Source: Candidatus Woesearchaeota archaeon | GTDB lineage: Archaea > Nanobdellota > Nanobdellia > Woesearchaeales > GW2011-AR15 | DNA length: 34,461 nucleotides | Reading direction: 5' to 3' | NCBI GenBank assembly: GCA_014729915.1 | Contig: WJJD01000036.1 | Location: 1-34,461, forward strand | Part shown: positions 8,565-18,558 of the stretch, piece after piece | Numbering within the stretch: the first letter of the stretch is position 1 | How the letters are laid out: each line of letters opens with the position of its first letter | Translations under genes and position numbers: made by a program | Notes under the pieces: model-generated | What the model was told of the DNA's origin: nothing | The model's database searches: none | The model's input: only the letters and a program-made list of their open reading frames with translations

Positions 8565-9095
8565 TTATTCTAAAAATTCTTCTTTCCACGTGATTGTTAT
8601 TTTATCTTCTTTTTCAATTGAATCATAAGCTTTATTAATTGAGAATTTTACTTTTGCAGCCATTTTCTCTCCGGTTGCTTTTCTTACAACTGTAAATAAT
8701 GATTCATCTTCATTAAAATAAATTGTATTCATAGAAATTGCAGGTTTACAATTAAATGGCTCTTTGTCAAGCTCTTCACAGATCCTTTCTTCTAAATACA
8801 TACATAGAGAATGACCTTTTCCATATTCACCAGAGGTTTCATTTTTAACACTGATATTTTGAACAATCCTTGGAAAAACAAAACTTTCAATTTCCTGCCT
8901 TTCTCTTCCAATAGCGCAGACATTAGAAATAGATGCCTTAAGTAAGGAATAACTATTCATTGCCTGGTTCACTTCATTATTGTGCACCCAGTTAGAAAGA
9001 AGAGTGTAGCCTGAAACAAAAATTAAGCTTCCTATGATAAGTCCTGCAATAAGCCACATCCACACCTCAACAGATTCAATGGCTTTTTTGTTCAT
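8565..9095 (-). CDS. Pilin-like single-TM protein
   Basis: MNKKAIESVEVWMWLIAGLIIGSLIFVSGYTLL: short basic start plus hydrophobic helix; 4-bp overlap with upstream gene. Confidence 0.7.
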   Translation of the reverse strand: MNKKAIESVEVWMWLIAGLIIGSLIFVSGYTLLSNWVHNNEVNQAMNSYSLLKASISNVCAIGRERQEIESFVFPRIVQNISVKNETSGEYGKGHSLCMYLEERICEELDKEPFNCKPAISMNTIYFNEDESLFTVVRKATGEKMAAKVKFSINKAYDSIEKEDKITITWKEEFLE

Positions 9096-9532
9096 CTTAT
9101 CCTTACGATGATATCTCCGTAATCAAATTCAATGATTGCTTTATTGCTTGAACTAAATTCACTATAGTCAATTTTTGTATCCCAATCACTTCCTGTAAGG
9201 ACTGAACTTATGTCATTATTGCTTGCAGAACAAGTTTCACATTTTACAGTATAGCAGAGTTCTCCAGCATTCTCATTTCCTTTTGATCTTTCATAGCATA
9301 TCTTTGCATGTTTTACTATCTCATTTACAAATCTGGTGTTGTCTCCTGAGCTTTGTACAGTAATTGTCTGCTTATCTAAAAGAATCTGTTCATCACAGTC
9401 TCCTGATAGCTTGCACATGAACTTGTTTGAGCTAAGAGACCATTTTGAAAGCATGCCAACAATAACAAACACTGCAATGACAGAAACAAATATTAAAAAT
9501 GCGTAATTTAGTGGAAGTGCTGCTTTTTTCAT
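9092..9532 (-). CDS. Pilin-like single-TM protein
   Basis: MKKAALPLNYAFLIFVSVIAVFVIVGML; overlaps both neighbours by 4 bp. Confidence 0.7.
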   Translation of the reverse strand: MKKAALPLNYAFLIFVSVIAVFVIVGMLSKWSLSSNKFMCKLSGDCDEQILLDKQTITVQSSGDNTRFVNEIVKHAKICYERSKGNENAGELCYTVKCETCSASNNDISSVLTGSDWDTKIDYSEFSSSNKAIIEFDYGDIIVRIR

Positions 9533-9957
9533 GTTAACCCAAAATCTTTGTTAAGACCCACAAATTCCCTCCAGTAAGGAGCAAGGATCATATAAACTGC
9601 AAATATTATAATTGCAATTAATATAAAATAAATAATATATAAAATTATCTGAAAATTAAAATTTTTCTTTTTTTCTTTGACATTTTTCTTATCTTCAATA
9701 TTTTCATAATCAACTAATTTTTTTTTCTGTGCTTGTTCCTGAAGTTTATGATCCTGCTGAATCGGCTCCTGGGGTCGGCTCTCACGGGTAACTTCTTCAT
9801 ATTCCATAAGTTCATTTATCATTTCATTTGTCATAGGTGTAAGATTTCCGAATGTATCCATCTGGAAAATCCTGCTCTGTACAGTACTATAATTCACAGC
9901 TTCTTTTAAGCTGTCAAATTGTTTTCTCTGGTTTCCGGTTATAACAACATATGCCAT
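9529..9957 (-). CDS. C-terminally anchored membrane protein of the pilus-like cluster
   Basis: Soluble N-terminus, Lys/Glu-rich linker, C-terminal TM IILYIIYFILIAIIIFAVYMIL; within the overlapping operon. Confidence 0.65.
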   Translation of the reverse strand: MAYVVITGNQRKQFDSLKEAVNYSTVQSRIFQMDTFGNLTPMTNEMINELMEYEEVTRESRPQEPIQQDHKLQEQAQKKKLVDYENIEDKKNVKEKKKNFNFQIILYIIYFILIAIIIFAVYMILAPYWREFVGLNKDFGLT

Positions 9958-9959
9958 CT

Positions 9960-11957
9960 TCAGCTTACAACAATCTGTTTATTTACACCATCATATTCTA
10001 TTAAAATATTGTTAGTGTTATATATATCTTGTGAAAATCTGATATTATCTTCTTTTCCGCAGGCATAGTCATCGCCTCTTATCTTATTGTTTGAGATAAT
10101 ATGACAGGAATTTCTTTTCTTAATAAGCTCAGTAATTAATTCTTCTGTTATTTTGTAATTATACTTATAATTTGAGCTTACAGTAAATTCCTCACATAAA
10201 AAATTCTCTTCAGTGTTTCCATATGAAGATGCTCTCCAGCATTCTAAAATCTTATTGAGCAGATCTTGTTCAAGATCATATAAGAGATATTCTATTTTTA
10301 ACTTAAGCTCAACAGCACCATATTTTCTTGAGTTAAGCTCAATTAAAATATTACATTCTTTATTATTTACAGGACAAATTGAATTATCAGACAGAGTTTG
10401 TGAAATTTCTTTAGTAAGATCAATTAATGCTTTTGGATATGAATAACCAAGATTTTGCAAGGGCACAACGAAATTTCCGATTTTTACAGATCTCATATCA
10501 GGATCAAGCTGATATAATATCTTTAAATTATCAAATACAAGAGCACCTTCATCACTTAATATTTTAATTTCGCATTTTTTTCCGATACATATGTCAGCAA
10601 TAATGTTATTAAAAATATATGAATCAATAATTTGAGGCGAGGAGCTTTCATTTAACACAGGAAGATATTCTCCAATTCTTATTCCTCGCATATAAAGATA
10701 AATTTTTTCCGGATATGGAGTTACCATGATATCAAGAATCCCTTTGAAGATACTTTGTTTATCCTTGAATGTAACCGGAGAAAGATCACTGATTCCTGTT
10801 GTTTCTGTAATAATTTTTTGCATCCATGAATTGATCTGTTTGCAGGTTAAAATATTATCACAATCAGGAGAGCCTACCCCATATCCTTCTGCATTTCCTT
10901 CTTCGTCACCTTCAATAGGAAGTAAATAAATCCATTTATCAAATTTTTTACAGTCCGAAACAGCCTGGGCAATTGCATTTTGTTCTGTTCCGCTGAATCT
11001 AGAGGGTCCATTTTTCCAGTTACCGTCATCAGTTACACCAATAGGACCTCCGCCTGTCGGATCAGAATCACTAATCGGAATAATTATTCTTTTTAACTCT
11101 AGATTATTTCTCCAGGCATGATTTCTTGCAATCCAGGAAATGCCAACTGCCCAGGCTTCTTCATATTTATCATAGGGATGCACATGATAATTTCCAGGTG
11201 ATCCTATAACTGGCCCGGGCTCCTGTAATCTCATCACACTTGAGAGCATTGCATTTGTAAGAGTCTTGTTTACACATTCTCCAATAGTTTGACCTTTGCC
11301 AAGAGCATAAATAAAAAATTCAGAATCAATGTTTCTCTCACTCATTTTTTTTTTTAGATCATTGAGATTCTCACACAATGCTTCCCATTCATTTACCATG
11401 CTTGAAGATGTATCAACAACAAAAACGATATCTGATGCTGCAGGCTTTTGTGTACCGATAATTTCAAATGAAGAGTTTATTATCTTTGAATCAGTTGGTA
11501 TTTTTGCTAACTTTACTGAGGGTAATCTTGGATTAGATATGCTCTTTAAAAATGGAGGAATGATTCTTGTAACTCGTTCTTTTTCAATATTATTTTCTGA
11601 AAAATTTTTTAAAACCAGCTCCTCCAGAGAAATTATTAATGATGCGTTTATTATTTCTGCATTTTTTTTTAGATTAATTGATGTTTCTGCATGCCTGTAA
11701 AAATGTAGTATCTTGTTGGGTTTGTTATCAGAAAATTTATTGACAGTGTAAAGTTTTTTTTTCATTAATCCAAGAGATAAATAGTTCTCACAAAATTCAT
11801 CTTTGTTATTGTTATTATTATAGAATGTTTTGCAATACAATTTTTTTCCAGCATTTGTACTTGTCCCGACCATATAGAAGAGAAGCATGATCCCTGCAAT
11901 AGTAATTAAAATAGAAAAAATAACAAATATTGATAATTCCCCTTTTTTAAAATTCAT
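9960..11957 (-). CDS. Pilin-like protein with a VWA domain
   Basis: Start trimmed from the track's 12164 to MNFKKGELSIFVIFSILITIAGIMLL (ATG 11957), immediately after the preceding gene; SDIVFVVDTSSSM is a VWA MIDAS DxSxS. Confidence 0.85.
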   Translation of the reverse strand: MNFKKGELSIFVIFSILITIAGIMLLFYMVGTSTNAGKKLYCKTFYNNNNNKDEFCENYLSLGLMKKKLYTVNKFSDNKPNKILHFYRHAETSINLKKNAEIINASLIISLEELVLKNFSENNIEKERVTRIIPPFLKSISNPRLPSVKLAKIPTDSKIINSSFEIIGTQKPAASDIVFVVDTSSSMVNEWEALCENLNDLKKKMSERNIDSEFFIYALGKGQTIGECVNKTLTNAMLSSVMRLQEPGPVIGSPGNYHVHPYDKYEEAWAVGISWIARNHAWRNNLELKRIIIPISDSDPTGGGPIGVTDDGNWKNGPSRFSGTEQNAIAQAVSDCKKFDKWIYLLPIEGDEEGNAEGYGVGSPDCDNILTCKQINSWMQKIITETTGISDLSPVTFKDKQSIFKGILDIMVTPYPEKIYLYMRGIRIGEYLPVLNESSSPQIIDSYIFNNIIADICIGKKCEIKILSDEGALVFDNLKILYQLDPDMRSVKIGNFVVPLQNLGYSYPKALIDLTKEISQTLSDNSICPVNNKECNILIELNSRKYGAVELKLKIEYLLYDLEQDLLNKILECWRASSYGNTEENFLCEEFTVSSNYKYNYKITEELITELIKKRNSCHIISNNKIRGDDYACGKEDNIRFSQDIYNTNNILIEYDGVNKQIVVS

Positions 11958-11958
11958 G

Positions 11959-13470
11959 TTAACTACCAGACCCAGGAGTTCCGGGAGGAGATGGTGGTTC
12001 AGGATTTGTTGGGGGAGGGCTGGGTGCAACACCTGCATTGTTATTGTTTCCACCGCATGATAGACAATTTCCATATTCACAGGTGTTTCCAGGTGCAGGA
12101 TGCATCCTTGAAAAATAAGTATGTACTTTGAATTTGAAGGACAGAGGAACAAAATTATTTTCATTTAGTGGTTTTTTGTTAAGTATATCAGTGCATGTAA
12201 TTTCAGCAATCTGGCTCCAGTAATATTTAACTCCTTTTCCCTTGCAAAATCCCAGGCATATCTTTGGATCTGTTGATTTGCCGGTATAATTTCCTCCGTT
12301 ATAATTTACTTCTCCTTCTATACAGGGAGGAGGTGGGTTTACAATATTTGGACAGATATTATCTTCACATAAAACATTGCATTTTTCCTCCTGGTCATTA
12401 ACATATTTGCAGCTCTGCTGAACACACTCCCCCTTGCATATATTTCCAAAACTAGGTTCTCCGGTACAATCATTGGTTTTTTCCGGACAGTCAGCACTTA
12501 TTTCTGGATCCATCTCAGTTGTGATTGAAGAATCTCCTGCGTTAGATTCATCACAGAGTATTTCATAATTGCATTCAACATAAGTGCACTTAAAACAATC
12601 AGGATCTCTTGGATTGCATGTTTCATCACAAAAGTTATCTTGATTACAGGTTCCTGTTTCTGAACCTGTTTCACCAGTACAATCAGGATCCTGAGGAAAA
12701 CAATTGTATACGCATTCATTATCTTCATCAAATGAATTCTGAAGATTATTAACAGCATCTTCAAGCATTTTTTTTCCTGATTCTTTGCTCAGTGCTTTAT
12801 AATTGCAGCAGACTTCACTTCCTAAAATTCCGTATAGAGGCATGTTTGAGCAGATGTCGATAGGATAGGAATTGGGAATGATCCATTCATTAATTTTCCT
12901 GTACAAATACCAAAATCTCCAGTTTTCAATATCAAGTTCAAAATCAGGATAGTTATATGACTGCTCTCCTGACTCTCCTGACAGAATAAACTCATCATCA
13001 TCTTCATCAGTTACAGCTCGAACCCTGAAATTTTCATCATATTCTCCGTTTGCGACACCTTCTGCATCAACAAGAATCTCTACTGTGTCTATTCTTCCGG
13101 TCTCTTCAAAAGAAACAGCACTTATACTGTTATCAGTATTTTCAAGTTCTTCAAAATAAAGATTAATAATGGATTTTACTTTTTCTGAGAGTTCTCCTTT
13201 TACTTCATCCACTCCAGGTGCATTAGGAAGAGAGTAGCTGATAAAATATCCTTTGTTTTTCCAGTCAGATGCAAGTTCTAATGAACCTCTCAATGAAGAA
13301 TCTTCAATAGTATTATATATAAATGAGGACAAGGATTCTGAAGATTGCTGTATGTTTGAAATTTGTTCATTTCCACTATCTGTACCTGAATCATAGTTTA
13401 CCACCAGGAACAAACCAAGTGCGACAGTGATAATAAAAGCAGTTAAAAATACTGAACCTCTTTTTTTCAT
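11959..13470 (-). CDS. Pilin-like protein with large Cys-rich ectodomain and Pro-rich C-terminus
   Basis: MKKRGSVFLTAFIITVALGLFLVV; NCFPQDPDC and CNQDNFCDETCNPRDPDC modules; C-terminal PSPPPTNPEPPSPPGTPGSGS. Confidence 0.8.
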   Translation of the reverse strand: MKKRGSVFLTAFIITVALGLFLVVNYDSGTDSGNEQISNIQQSSESLSSFIYNTIEDSSLRGSLELASDWKNKGYFISYSLPNAPGVDEVKGELSEKVKSIINLYFEELENTDNSISAVSFEETGRIDTVEILVDAEGVANGEYDENFRVRAVTDEDDDEFILSGESGEQSYNYPDFELDIENWRFWYLYRKINEWIIPNSYPIDICSNMPLYGILGSEVCCNYKALSKESGKKMLEDAVNNLQNSFDEDNECVYNCFPQDPDCTGETGSETGTCNQDNFCDETCNPRDPDCFKCTYVECNYEILCDESNAGDSSITTEMDPEISADCPEKTNDCTGEPSFGNICKGECVQQSCKYVNDQEEKCNVLCEDNICPNIVNPPPPCIEGEVNYNGGNYTGKSTDPKICLGFCKGKGVKYYWSQIAEITCTDILNKKPLNENNFVPLSFKFKVHTYFSRMHPAPGNTCEYGNCLSCGGNNNNAGVAPSPPPTNPEPPSPPGTPGSGS

Positions 13471-13493
13471 TTTTTCACCTGTATAAATAAAGA

Positions 13494-14003
13494 TTATCCT
13501 GTTGTTATATATATTTTACCAATTCCTGTATTTATTTTGCAGGGTAGAGGGAACATAAACGTATACATTGTGTATTCTTTTCCCGGAAATGGACTACAGG
13601 TTTTTTCTGAAGATACAGGAGGGCCTTCTAATCCGGTTGAAGTGATGCATGCAATGCTGTTAAGTTCAAGCTTCCAGTTGTTTTTTTCATAGATTCTGTC
13701 AAGTTGCTTTATTATTGAATCTATTATATCAATGCTTCCGATATTTCTTCCGTAATCAGCATTTGTAATAGTATAACAGATATAAACCCCAATAAGTTCA
13801 TTTAAAGGGATTCCTTTTTCAGTGATATAGGGAAATTTTGTAACACTTGTAGCAACATAAATTTTATTGAAATCATCAATACTCTCTTTTGTTTTTTCAA
13901 CATTTGTACCGGCTGACCGGATTTTTGAAAATAAAAGAATAATAACAAGAACAACAACCAACAGCACAACACCGATAAATTCAGAGGATTGTGCTTTTTT
14001 CAT
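13494..14003 (-). CDS. Pilin-like single-TM protein with class III-like signal
   Basis: MKKAQSSEFIGVVLLVVVLVIILLF: K-A-Q-x-S-x-E-F resembles the DUF361 class III signal peptide. Confidence 0.82.
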   Translation of the reverse strand: MKKAQSSEFIGVVLLVVVLVIILLFSKIRSAGTNVEKTKESIDDFNKIYVATSVTKFPYITEKGIPLNELIGVYICYTITNADYGRNIGSIDIIDSIIKQLDRIYEKNNWKLELNSIACITSTGLEGPPVSSEKTCSPFPGKEYTMYTFMFPLPCKINTGIGKIYITTG

Positions 14004-14737
14004 GATAATACCTCAACTTCATTATTTTCAAAATTCAAATAAACTAGTTTTTCTCCTTTTTCAAGATAAAAATCATGTACAGTACAGGAAAAATAAGGCT
14101 TAAAACAAAACTCATCAATGCAGAACTGATTATTTTCATAACGGATGTTCTGGTCAACATCAAGACTATATTCAAGATCTTTTTTTAAGGTACAGCTCTC
14201 TTTAATCTTCCCGTAAAAACCAGGGATGTTTCCGATGTAGGTTGTAAGAGAAGCAGCACCGTTATGGACAATTCCTCCTTGATATCTGATTACACATGGT
14301 AAAGTTATTTTGATTTGTCTTTGCACCCAGTCAAAAGAATTTATAAAAGGACCAATGCGCCAGCTGCTCTGTGTGTCAAGATCTTTTACCACAAGAGCGT
14401 ACATGAAATCAAAATTTTCTACACACCAGAGATCAGCATTATTCTCATCAAATATTTTAAGTTTTTCAGCCTCAAGAACTCCCTGGATAGCAGAATATTT
14501 ACCCTGGTTAAGGTAATTTCCCATTGAAACACAGTTCGGGTTGCTTAAAAGCACCAATATGAATCTACTTGCCAGATCATAATAATCAAAATGTCTTTGT
14601 GTTTGTTTTTGTGAGGATCTTGCTCTTAAAACAGTCATCAGGATAAAAAAAACAAAAAGTACAATAAAAATTGCAAACAAACTCTTGCTTGTGAAAGCAG
14701 ATCCAATCTTACCTGAAATACTGCCTGTACCTTTCAT
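14000..14737 (-). CDS. Single-TM protein of the pilus-like cluster
   Basis: N-terminal TM SLFAIFIVLFVFFILMTVL; ectodomain with Cys; 4-bp overlap with the next gene. Confidence 0.68.
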   Translation of the reverse strand: MKGTGSISGKIGSAFTSKSLFAIFIVLFVFFILMTVLRARSSQKQTQRHFDYYDLASRFILVLLSNPNCVSMGNYLNQGKYSAIQGVLEAEKLKIFDENNADLWCVENFDFMYALVVKDLDTQSSWRIGPFINSFDWVQRQIKITLPCVIRYQGGIVHNGAASLTTYIGNIPGFYGKIKESCTLKKDLEYSLDVDQNIRYENNQFCIDEFCFKPYFSCTVHDFYLEKGEKLVYLNFENNEVEVLS

Positions 14738-15206
14738 CTTTTTTTATATCTTCAACAATTTCCTGATCAGTCTGGTTTGTCCAATTACTCTCTTGTTTTT
14801 GCTCTTTAATGTTTGAATATCTGTTTATATTATCAACGTTGTATATTTCCCTGTCTTTTTCAATTTTTTGCCCTGCGATTTTTTTAAATAACAGGATAAG
14901 AAAACCAAGTATTGTTATGATGCTTGCAGTTCCTAAAATATAGCCCCAGGCAGGATTTGATTCTTGTTTTTTTGTTTCTAGTTTATAATCAGGACAGTCA
15001 GGATCTGTTTTTATGCAGTCAGGATCACATCTTCCTTCATTAACATTATCACAGAAATTATCTTTATGACCTGATGCGCAGTCTTTTTCACAGGAATAAT
15101 AATTTTCATTCTGATCACAAAAACCGTTTCCGCAGGTAAAATCCTGGGATATTACAATATTTACAAAAAAAAATACAGTTAAGATATAAATAAGAGTTTT
15201 TTTCAT
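14709..15206 (-). CDS. Secreted/anchored Cys-rich protein (CDPDC module plus TM)
   Basis: N-terminal signal, TCGNGFCDQNENYYSCEKDC...GRCDPDCIKTDPDC, then TM GYILGTASIITILGFLILLF. Confidence 0.75.
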   Translation of the reverse strand: MKKTLIYILTVFFFVNIVISQDFTCGNGFCDQNENYYSCEKDCASGHKDNFCDNVNEGRCDPDCIKTDPDCPDYKLETKKQESNPAWGYILGTASIITILGFLILLFKKIAGQKIEKDREIYNVDNINRYSNIKEQKQESNWTNQTDQEIVEDIKKDERYRQYFR

Positions 15207-15207
15207 T

Positions 15208-15963
15208 TTAACAGTCTAAATCGTTTCTCATGCAGTCAGGATCACAGACTCCGTTTGCTTTTGTGCTGGAAAGGCAGTCAAGATCACAATAATTATCAAT
15301 TATCATATGAATATCAGGATCACAGATCTCATCTCCAGATGCTGTACAATCAGGATCGTAATATCCGCCGTTTCTGTAGCTGTTATAGCAGTCAGGATCG
15401 CATATTGAGTCCCTGTCTTTCTCATTAATAATTTGATCTTTGTTTGTATCTATGCAAAAACTTATACAGGAATTATCTTTTTCTTCTGAATAGCAGTCAG
15501 GATCACATTTATTTTCAATCATGCATTCAGGATCGCAGACACCGTCATTCATTCTGCAATTAAGTTTATCTGATATATAGATATTTCTGTTTTTAGAAAC
15601 AATATAAATTTTCCCTGAAGTAAAAAAATTATTAGGTATTATATTATAGTTTGATACAATAAGAGCATCCTCAATTGAATAATCGTAATCAGGAAAAAAA
15701 ATCTTTAAACCATGATTATTTATTGAAAGTTCATACTCAGGGACATCTGAAAAACTTAAATTGTATGAAAATCCCGATGGATACATCATGGATTTTTCAA
15801 TTGAATCTTTAACTTTTCTGAAAAACCGGTTAAGTGAATCATGTTCAGTTGTTTTACTCTGCCAGAAAAAGATGTTTTGGATGGAGGATATTGCAATTAC
15901 AGCAATAATCATGAGCCCGAAAATAAGAACAAAATTAACAACAGTAGCACCTCTTTTTGACAT
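15208..15963 (-). CDS. Pilin-like protein with multiple CDPDC repeats
   Basis: MSKRGATVVNFVLIFGLMIIAVIAI N-terminus; VCDPEC, KCDPDC, ICDPDC, YYDPDC, YCDLDC, VCDPDC. Confidence 0.78.
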   Translation of the reverse strand: MSKRGATVVNFVLIFGLMIIAVIAISSIQNIFFWQSKTTEHDSLNRFFRKVKDSIEKSMMYPSGFSYNLSFSDVPEYELSINNHGLKIFFPDYDYSIEDALIVSNYNIIPNNFFTSGKIYIVSKNRNIYISDKLNCRMNDGVCDPECMIENKCDPDCYSEEKDNSCISFCIDTNKDQIINEKDRDSICDPDCYNSYRNGGYYDPDCTASGDEICDPDIHMIIDNYCDLDCLSSTKANGVCDPDCMRNDLDC

Positions 15964-16073
15964 AGATTGTAACTAAGAAATCAGGTTTATAAATTTTTTT
16001 ACTCTCTCCAAAAATTTATGATAGTGTAGACAGGATCGGTTTTCATGCTCTGTATAGATCATTGATTAAAAAA

Positions 16074-16123
16074 TAGAATTCAAAACTTTCCACTGTTCAA
16101 GAAACAGTGGCAACTTTTGAATA
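16074..16123 (-). repeat. 50-bp palindrome-containing repeat, copy B (inverted)
   Basis: Reverse complement identical over 50 bp to 7081-7130. Confidence 0.95.
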
Positions 16124-16160
16124 ATGTCAGAAGAGCGAAAGAGTTGTGAAAAATTCCCAC

Positions 16161-16197
16161 TCAACATCCCAGTCCAACATCCCAGTCCAACATCCCC
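16161..16197 (+). repeat. Short tandem repeat, 13-bp unit
   Basis: TCAACATCCCAG / TCCAACATCCCAG / TCCAACATCCCC. Confidence 0.9.
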
Positions 16198-16202
16198 ACA
16201 TA

Positions 16203-16245
16203 TTTAAAATAAAAAATTCTTTTTTATTGAATTTTTTATTTTAAA
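16203..16245. promoter_or_regulatory. Perfect 17-bp inverted repeat with 9-nt loop upstream of the T2SF gene
   Basis: TTTAAAATAAAAAATTC - TTTTTTATT - GAATTTTTTATTTTAAA. Confidence 0.75.
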
Positions 16246-16289
16246 GTGATAAAGAAATCTTTTAATAGTCAATGATATAAAAAATATCT

Positions 16290-18515
16290 ATGGATGAGGG
16301 TTATGATGATTTTTATGATAAATACAAGGAAAAAATAGACCAGGAATTTTCTTCTGATTATTTTGAATCTCAGGAAACTAAACTTACCTCAAAAGAATAT
16401 CTTGAATTCAGGGAGCAGCACAAACCCACACAATTTGCGTGGTATGAAAAGGGCTGCAATATTGCTGAAAAAATAATAAAAATATCACCTGATAAAAAAA
16501 AAAAACAGGAAATACAGGATTCAATCGAGTTCTGCCACATGAATGTAACTCCGACAGGAGTTGTCAGTTTCTCAATCCTTTTTCCAATTATATACATCCT
16601 GCTTGGCTCATTTGTAAGTCTTATAATCACTTCTGTCTTATTAGGAGAAGGCAGTATGTTTCTGATAATTTTTTTTTTACTCTCCGGAATTGTTATGATA
16701 TTTCCATTAACAAACCTTCCCTTTATCATTGCAAACAACTGGAGATTAAAGGCAAGCAACCAGATGGTTCTGTGCATATTCTATATAGTTTCATACATGA
16801 GACACACCTCAAATCTTGAGCTTGCAGTAAAATTCACATCAGATCATATCGATCCTCCTCTGTCTCTTGATTTAAAAAAAGTGCTGTGGAATGTTGAGAC
16901 AGAAAAATATGAATCAATCCAGGAATCACTCTCAGCATATCTGAAATCATGGGAAAAAACAAACAGGGATTTTGTTGAGGCAATGCATCTAATTGAAAGT
17001 TCGTTGTATGAACCCTCAGAACAGAGAAGAATAGAAGCTTTGGAAAAATCTCTCTCATTGATATTAAGCGAGACATATGAAAAAATGCTTCATTACGCAC
17101 ATGATCTTAAATCCCCGATAACAATGCTTCATATGCTAGGAATAATCCTTCCGATACTCGGACTTGTACTTCTTCCTCTTGTAATAAGCTTTATGGAAAA
17201 TATAAGATGGTACCATATTTCACTTCTTTATAATGTTGCCCTTCCTATCGGAGTATATTACATGGGAAAGATGATACTTTCAAAAAGACCCAGTGGTTAC
17301 GGAGAAACAGAGATTGCAGAAAACCCGAATTATAAAAAGTTTAAGAATATTCTTGTGAGAGTCGGAGAAACAGAGATTGCAATCCCGCCTTTGATAATCT
17401 GTTTCATGATTTTTTTCGTGTTTGCAGGAATCGGACTAACACCAGTCATACTACACAAATTTGATACAACAGAGGACAAATCCTTTGATATAATTGTTGA
17501 CTCAAGGGGAAATCTTAAGACAATACAGACTTTTGCAGAATCAAAGGATGCAAAAATAAGCTTTCTTGGCTACAAAAAAAGTAAGGCAGATTCAACAAAG
17601 ATCATAGGACCATTTGGACTTGGTGCAACAATTTTCAGCATGTTTATTACTCTTGCTGTAGGTCTTAGTATAGGTATATATTACAAGCTTACAACAAAAA
17701 AACTAATAAAAATCAGGGATAAATCAAAAACACTTGAATCAGGATTTGCATCAGCTCTGTTTCAGCTGGGAAACAGGATAGGAGAAGGAATACCAGCAGA
17801 AATTGCATTTTCCAAGGTTGCTGAACTTGAAAAAGGAACCCCTGCAGGTGATTTTTTCAGTTATGTCAGCATAAACATTTCTAAATTTGGTTACGGAGTT
17901 AAAAAAGCCATATTCGATGACCAGAACGGAGCAATCCAGAAATTTCCTTCAGAATTAATAGGAAGCTCCATGAAAATATTTATTGAAAGCGCAAAAAAAG
18001 GTCCGATGATAGCATCCCAGGCATTAATAAACATCTCAATTTATATCAAAGAGATGCATAAGGTTGATGAAAGACTTAAAGATCTTATGGCAGAGATAAT
18101 CAGCAGCATGAACTCCCAGATAAATTTTTTAACTCCTGCAATATCTGGTATTGTAATCGGAATAACATCGATGCTGACTTTAATCATAACAAAGCTAGGG
18201 CAGCAGATAAGCGATCTAAGTTCAGGAGATGCGATGGGGGGTCTTGGAGGAGCAGGATCATTAATTGATATGTTTGGTGATAGTGTCCCTACTTATTATT
18301 TCCAGATAATAGTAGGTATTTATGTTGTCCAGATAATCTATATTCTGACAGTACTTGTAAATTCCATACAAAATGGTGTTGACAGGCTAAGCGAGAAAAA
18401 CATGATTGGAAAAACAATCACAAAAAGCATTCTTCTATATTCTGTAATTGCAACTGTAATAATGATGATATTTAATATGATTGCAGGAGTTGTTATGAGT
18501 GGATTTGGGCTGTAG
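16290..18515 (+). CDS. FlaJ/TadC-type (T2SF-domain) pilus assembly platform protein
   Basis: 741 aa with two sets of TM helices around cytoplasmic T2SF-like helical regions (e.g. FASALFQLGNRIGEGIPAEIAFSKVAE). Confidence 0.85.
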   Translation: MDEGYDDFYDKYKEKIDQEFSSDYFESQETKLTSKEYLEFREQHKPTQFAWYEKGCNIAEKIIKISPDKKKKQEIQDSIEFCHMNVTPTGVVSFSILFPIIYILLGSFVSLIITSVLLGEGSMFLIIFFLLSGIVMIFPLTNLPFIIANNWRLKASNQMVLCIFYIVSYMRHTSNLELAVKFTSDHIDPPLSLDLKKVLWNVETEKYESIQESLSAYLKSWEKTNRDFVEAMHLIESSLYEPSEQRRIEALEKSLSLILSETYEKMLHYAHDLKSPITMLHMLGIILPILGLVLLPLVISFMENIRWYHISLLYNVALPIGVYYMGKMILSKRPSGYGETEIAENPNYKKFKNILVRVGETEIAIPPLIICFMIFFVFAGIGLTPVILHKFDTTEDKSFDIIVDSRGNLKTIQTFAESKDAKISFLGYKKSKADSTKIIGPFGLGATIFSMFITLAVGLSIGIYYKLTTKKLIKIRDKSKTLESGFASALFQLGNRIGEGIPAEIAFSKVAELEKGTPAGDFFSYVSINISKFGYGVKKAIFDDQNGAIQKFPSELIGSSMKIFIESAKKGPMIASQALINISIYIKEMHKVDERLKDLMAEIISSMNSQINFLTPAISGIVIGITSMLTLIITKLGQQISDLSSGDAMGGLGGAGSLIDMFGDSVPTYYFQIIVGIYVVQIIYILTVLVNSIQNGVDRLSEKNMIGKTITKSILLYSVIATVIMMIFNMIAGVVMSGFGL

Positions 18516-18558
18516 AAAATTATTTAAATTTTGATTTACTATTTAGTTAATAAAAAAG

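Noticed and set aside
9960-12164. Track start at 12164 for the VWA gene
   Set aside because: The first 69 codons overlap the upstream Cys-rich gene and look non-coding; ATG 11957 gives a proper pilin-like N-terminus right after the upstream stop.
12498-13007. Minus-strand shadow ORFs 12498-12764 and 12822-13007
   Set aside because: Out-of-frame within the Cys-rich pilin-like gene 11959-13470, which has clear domain motifs.
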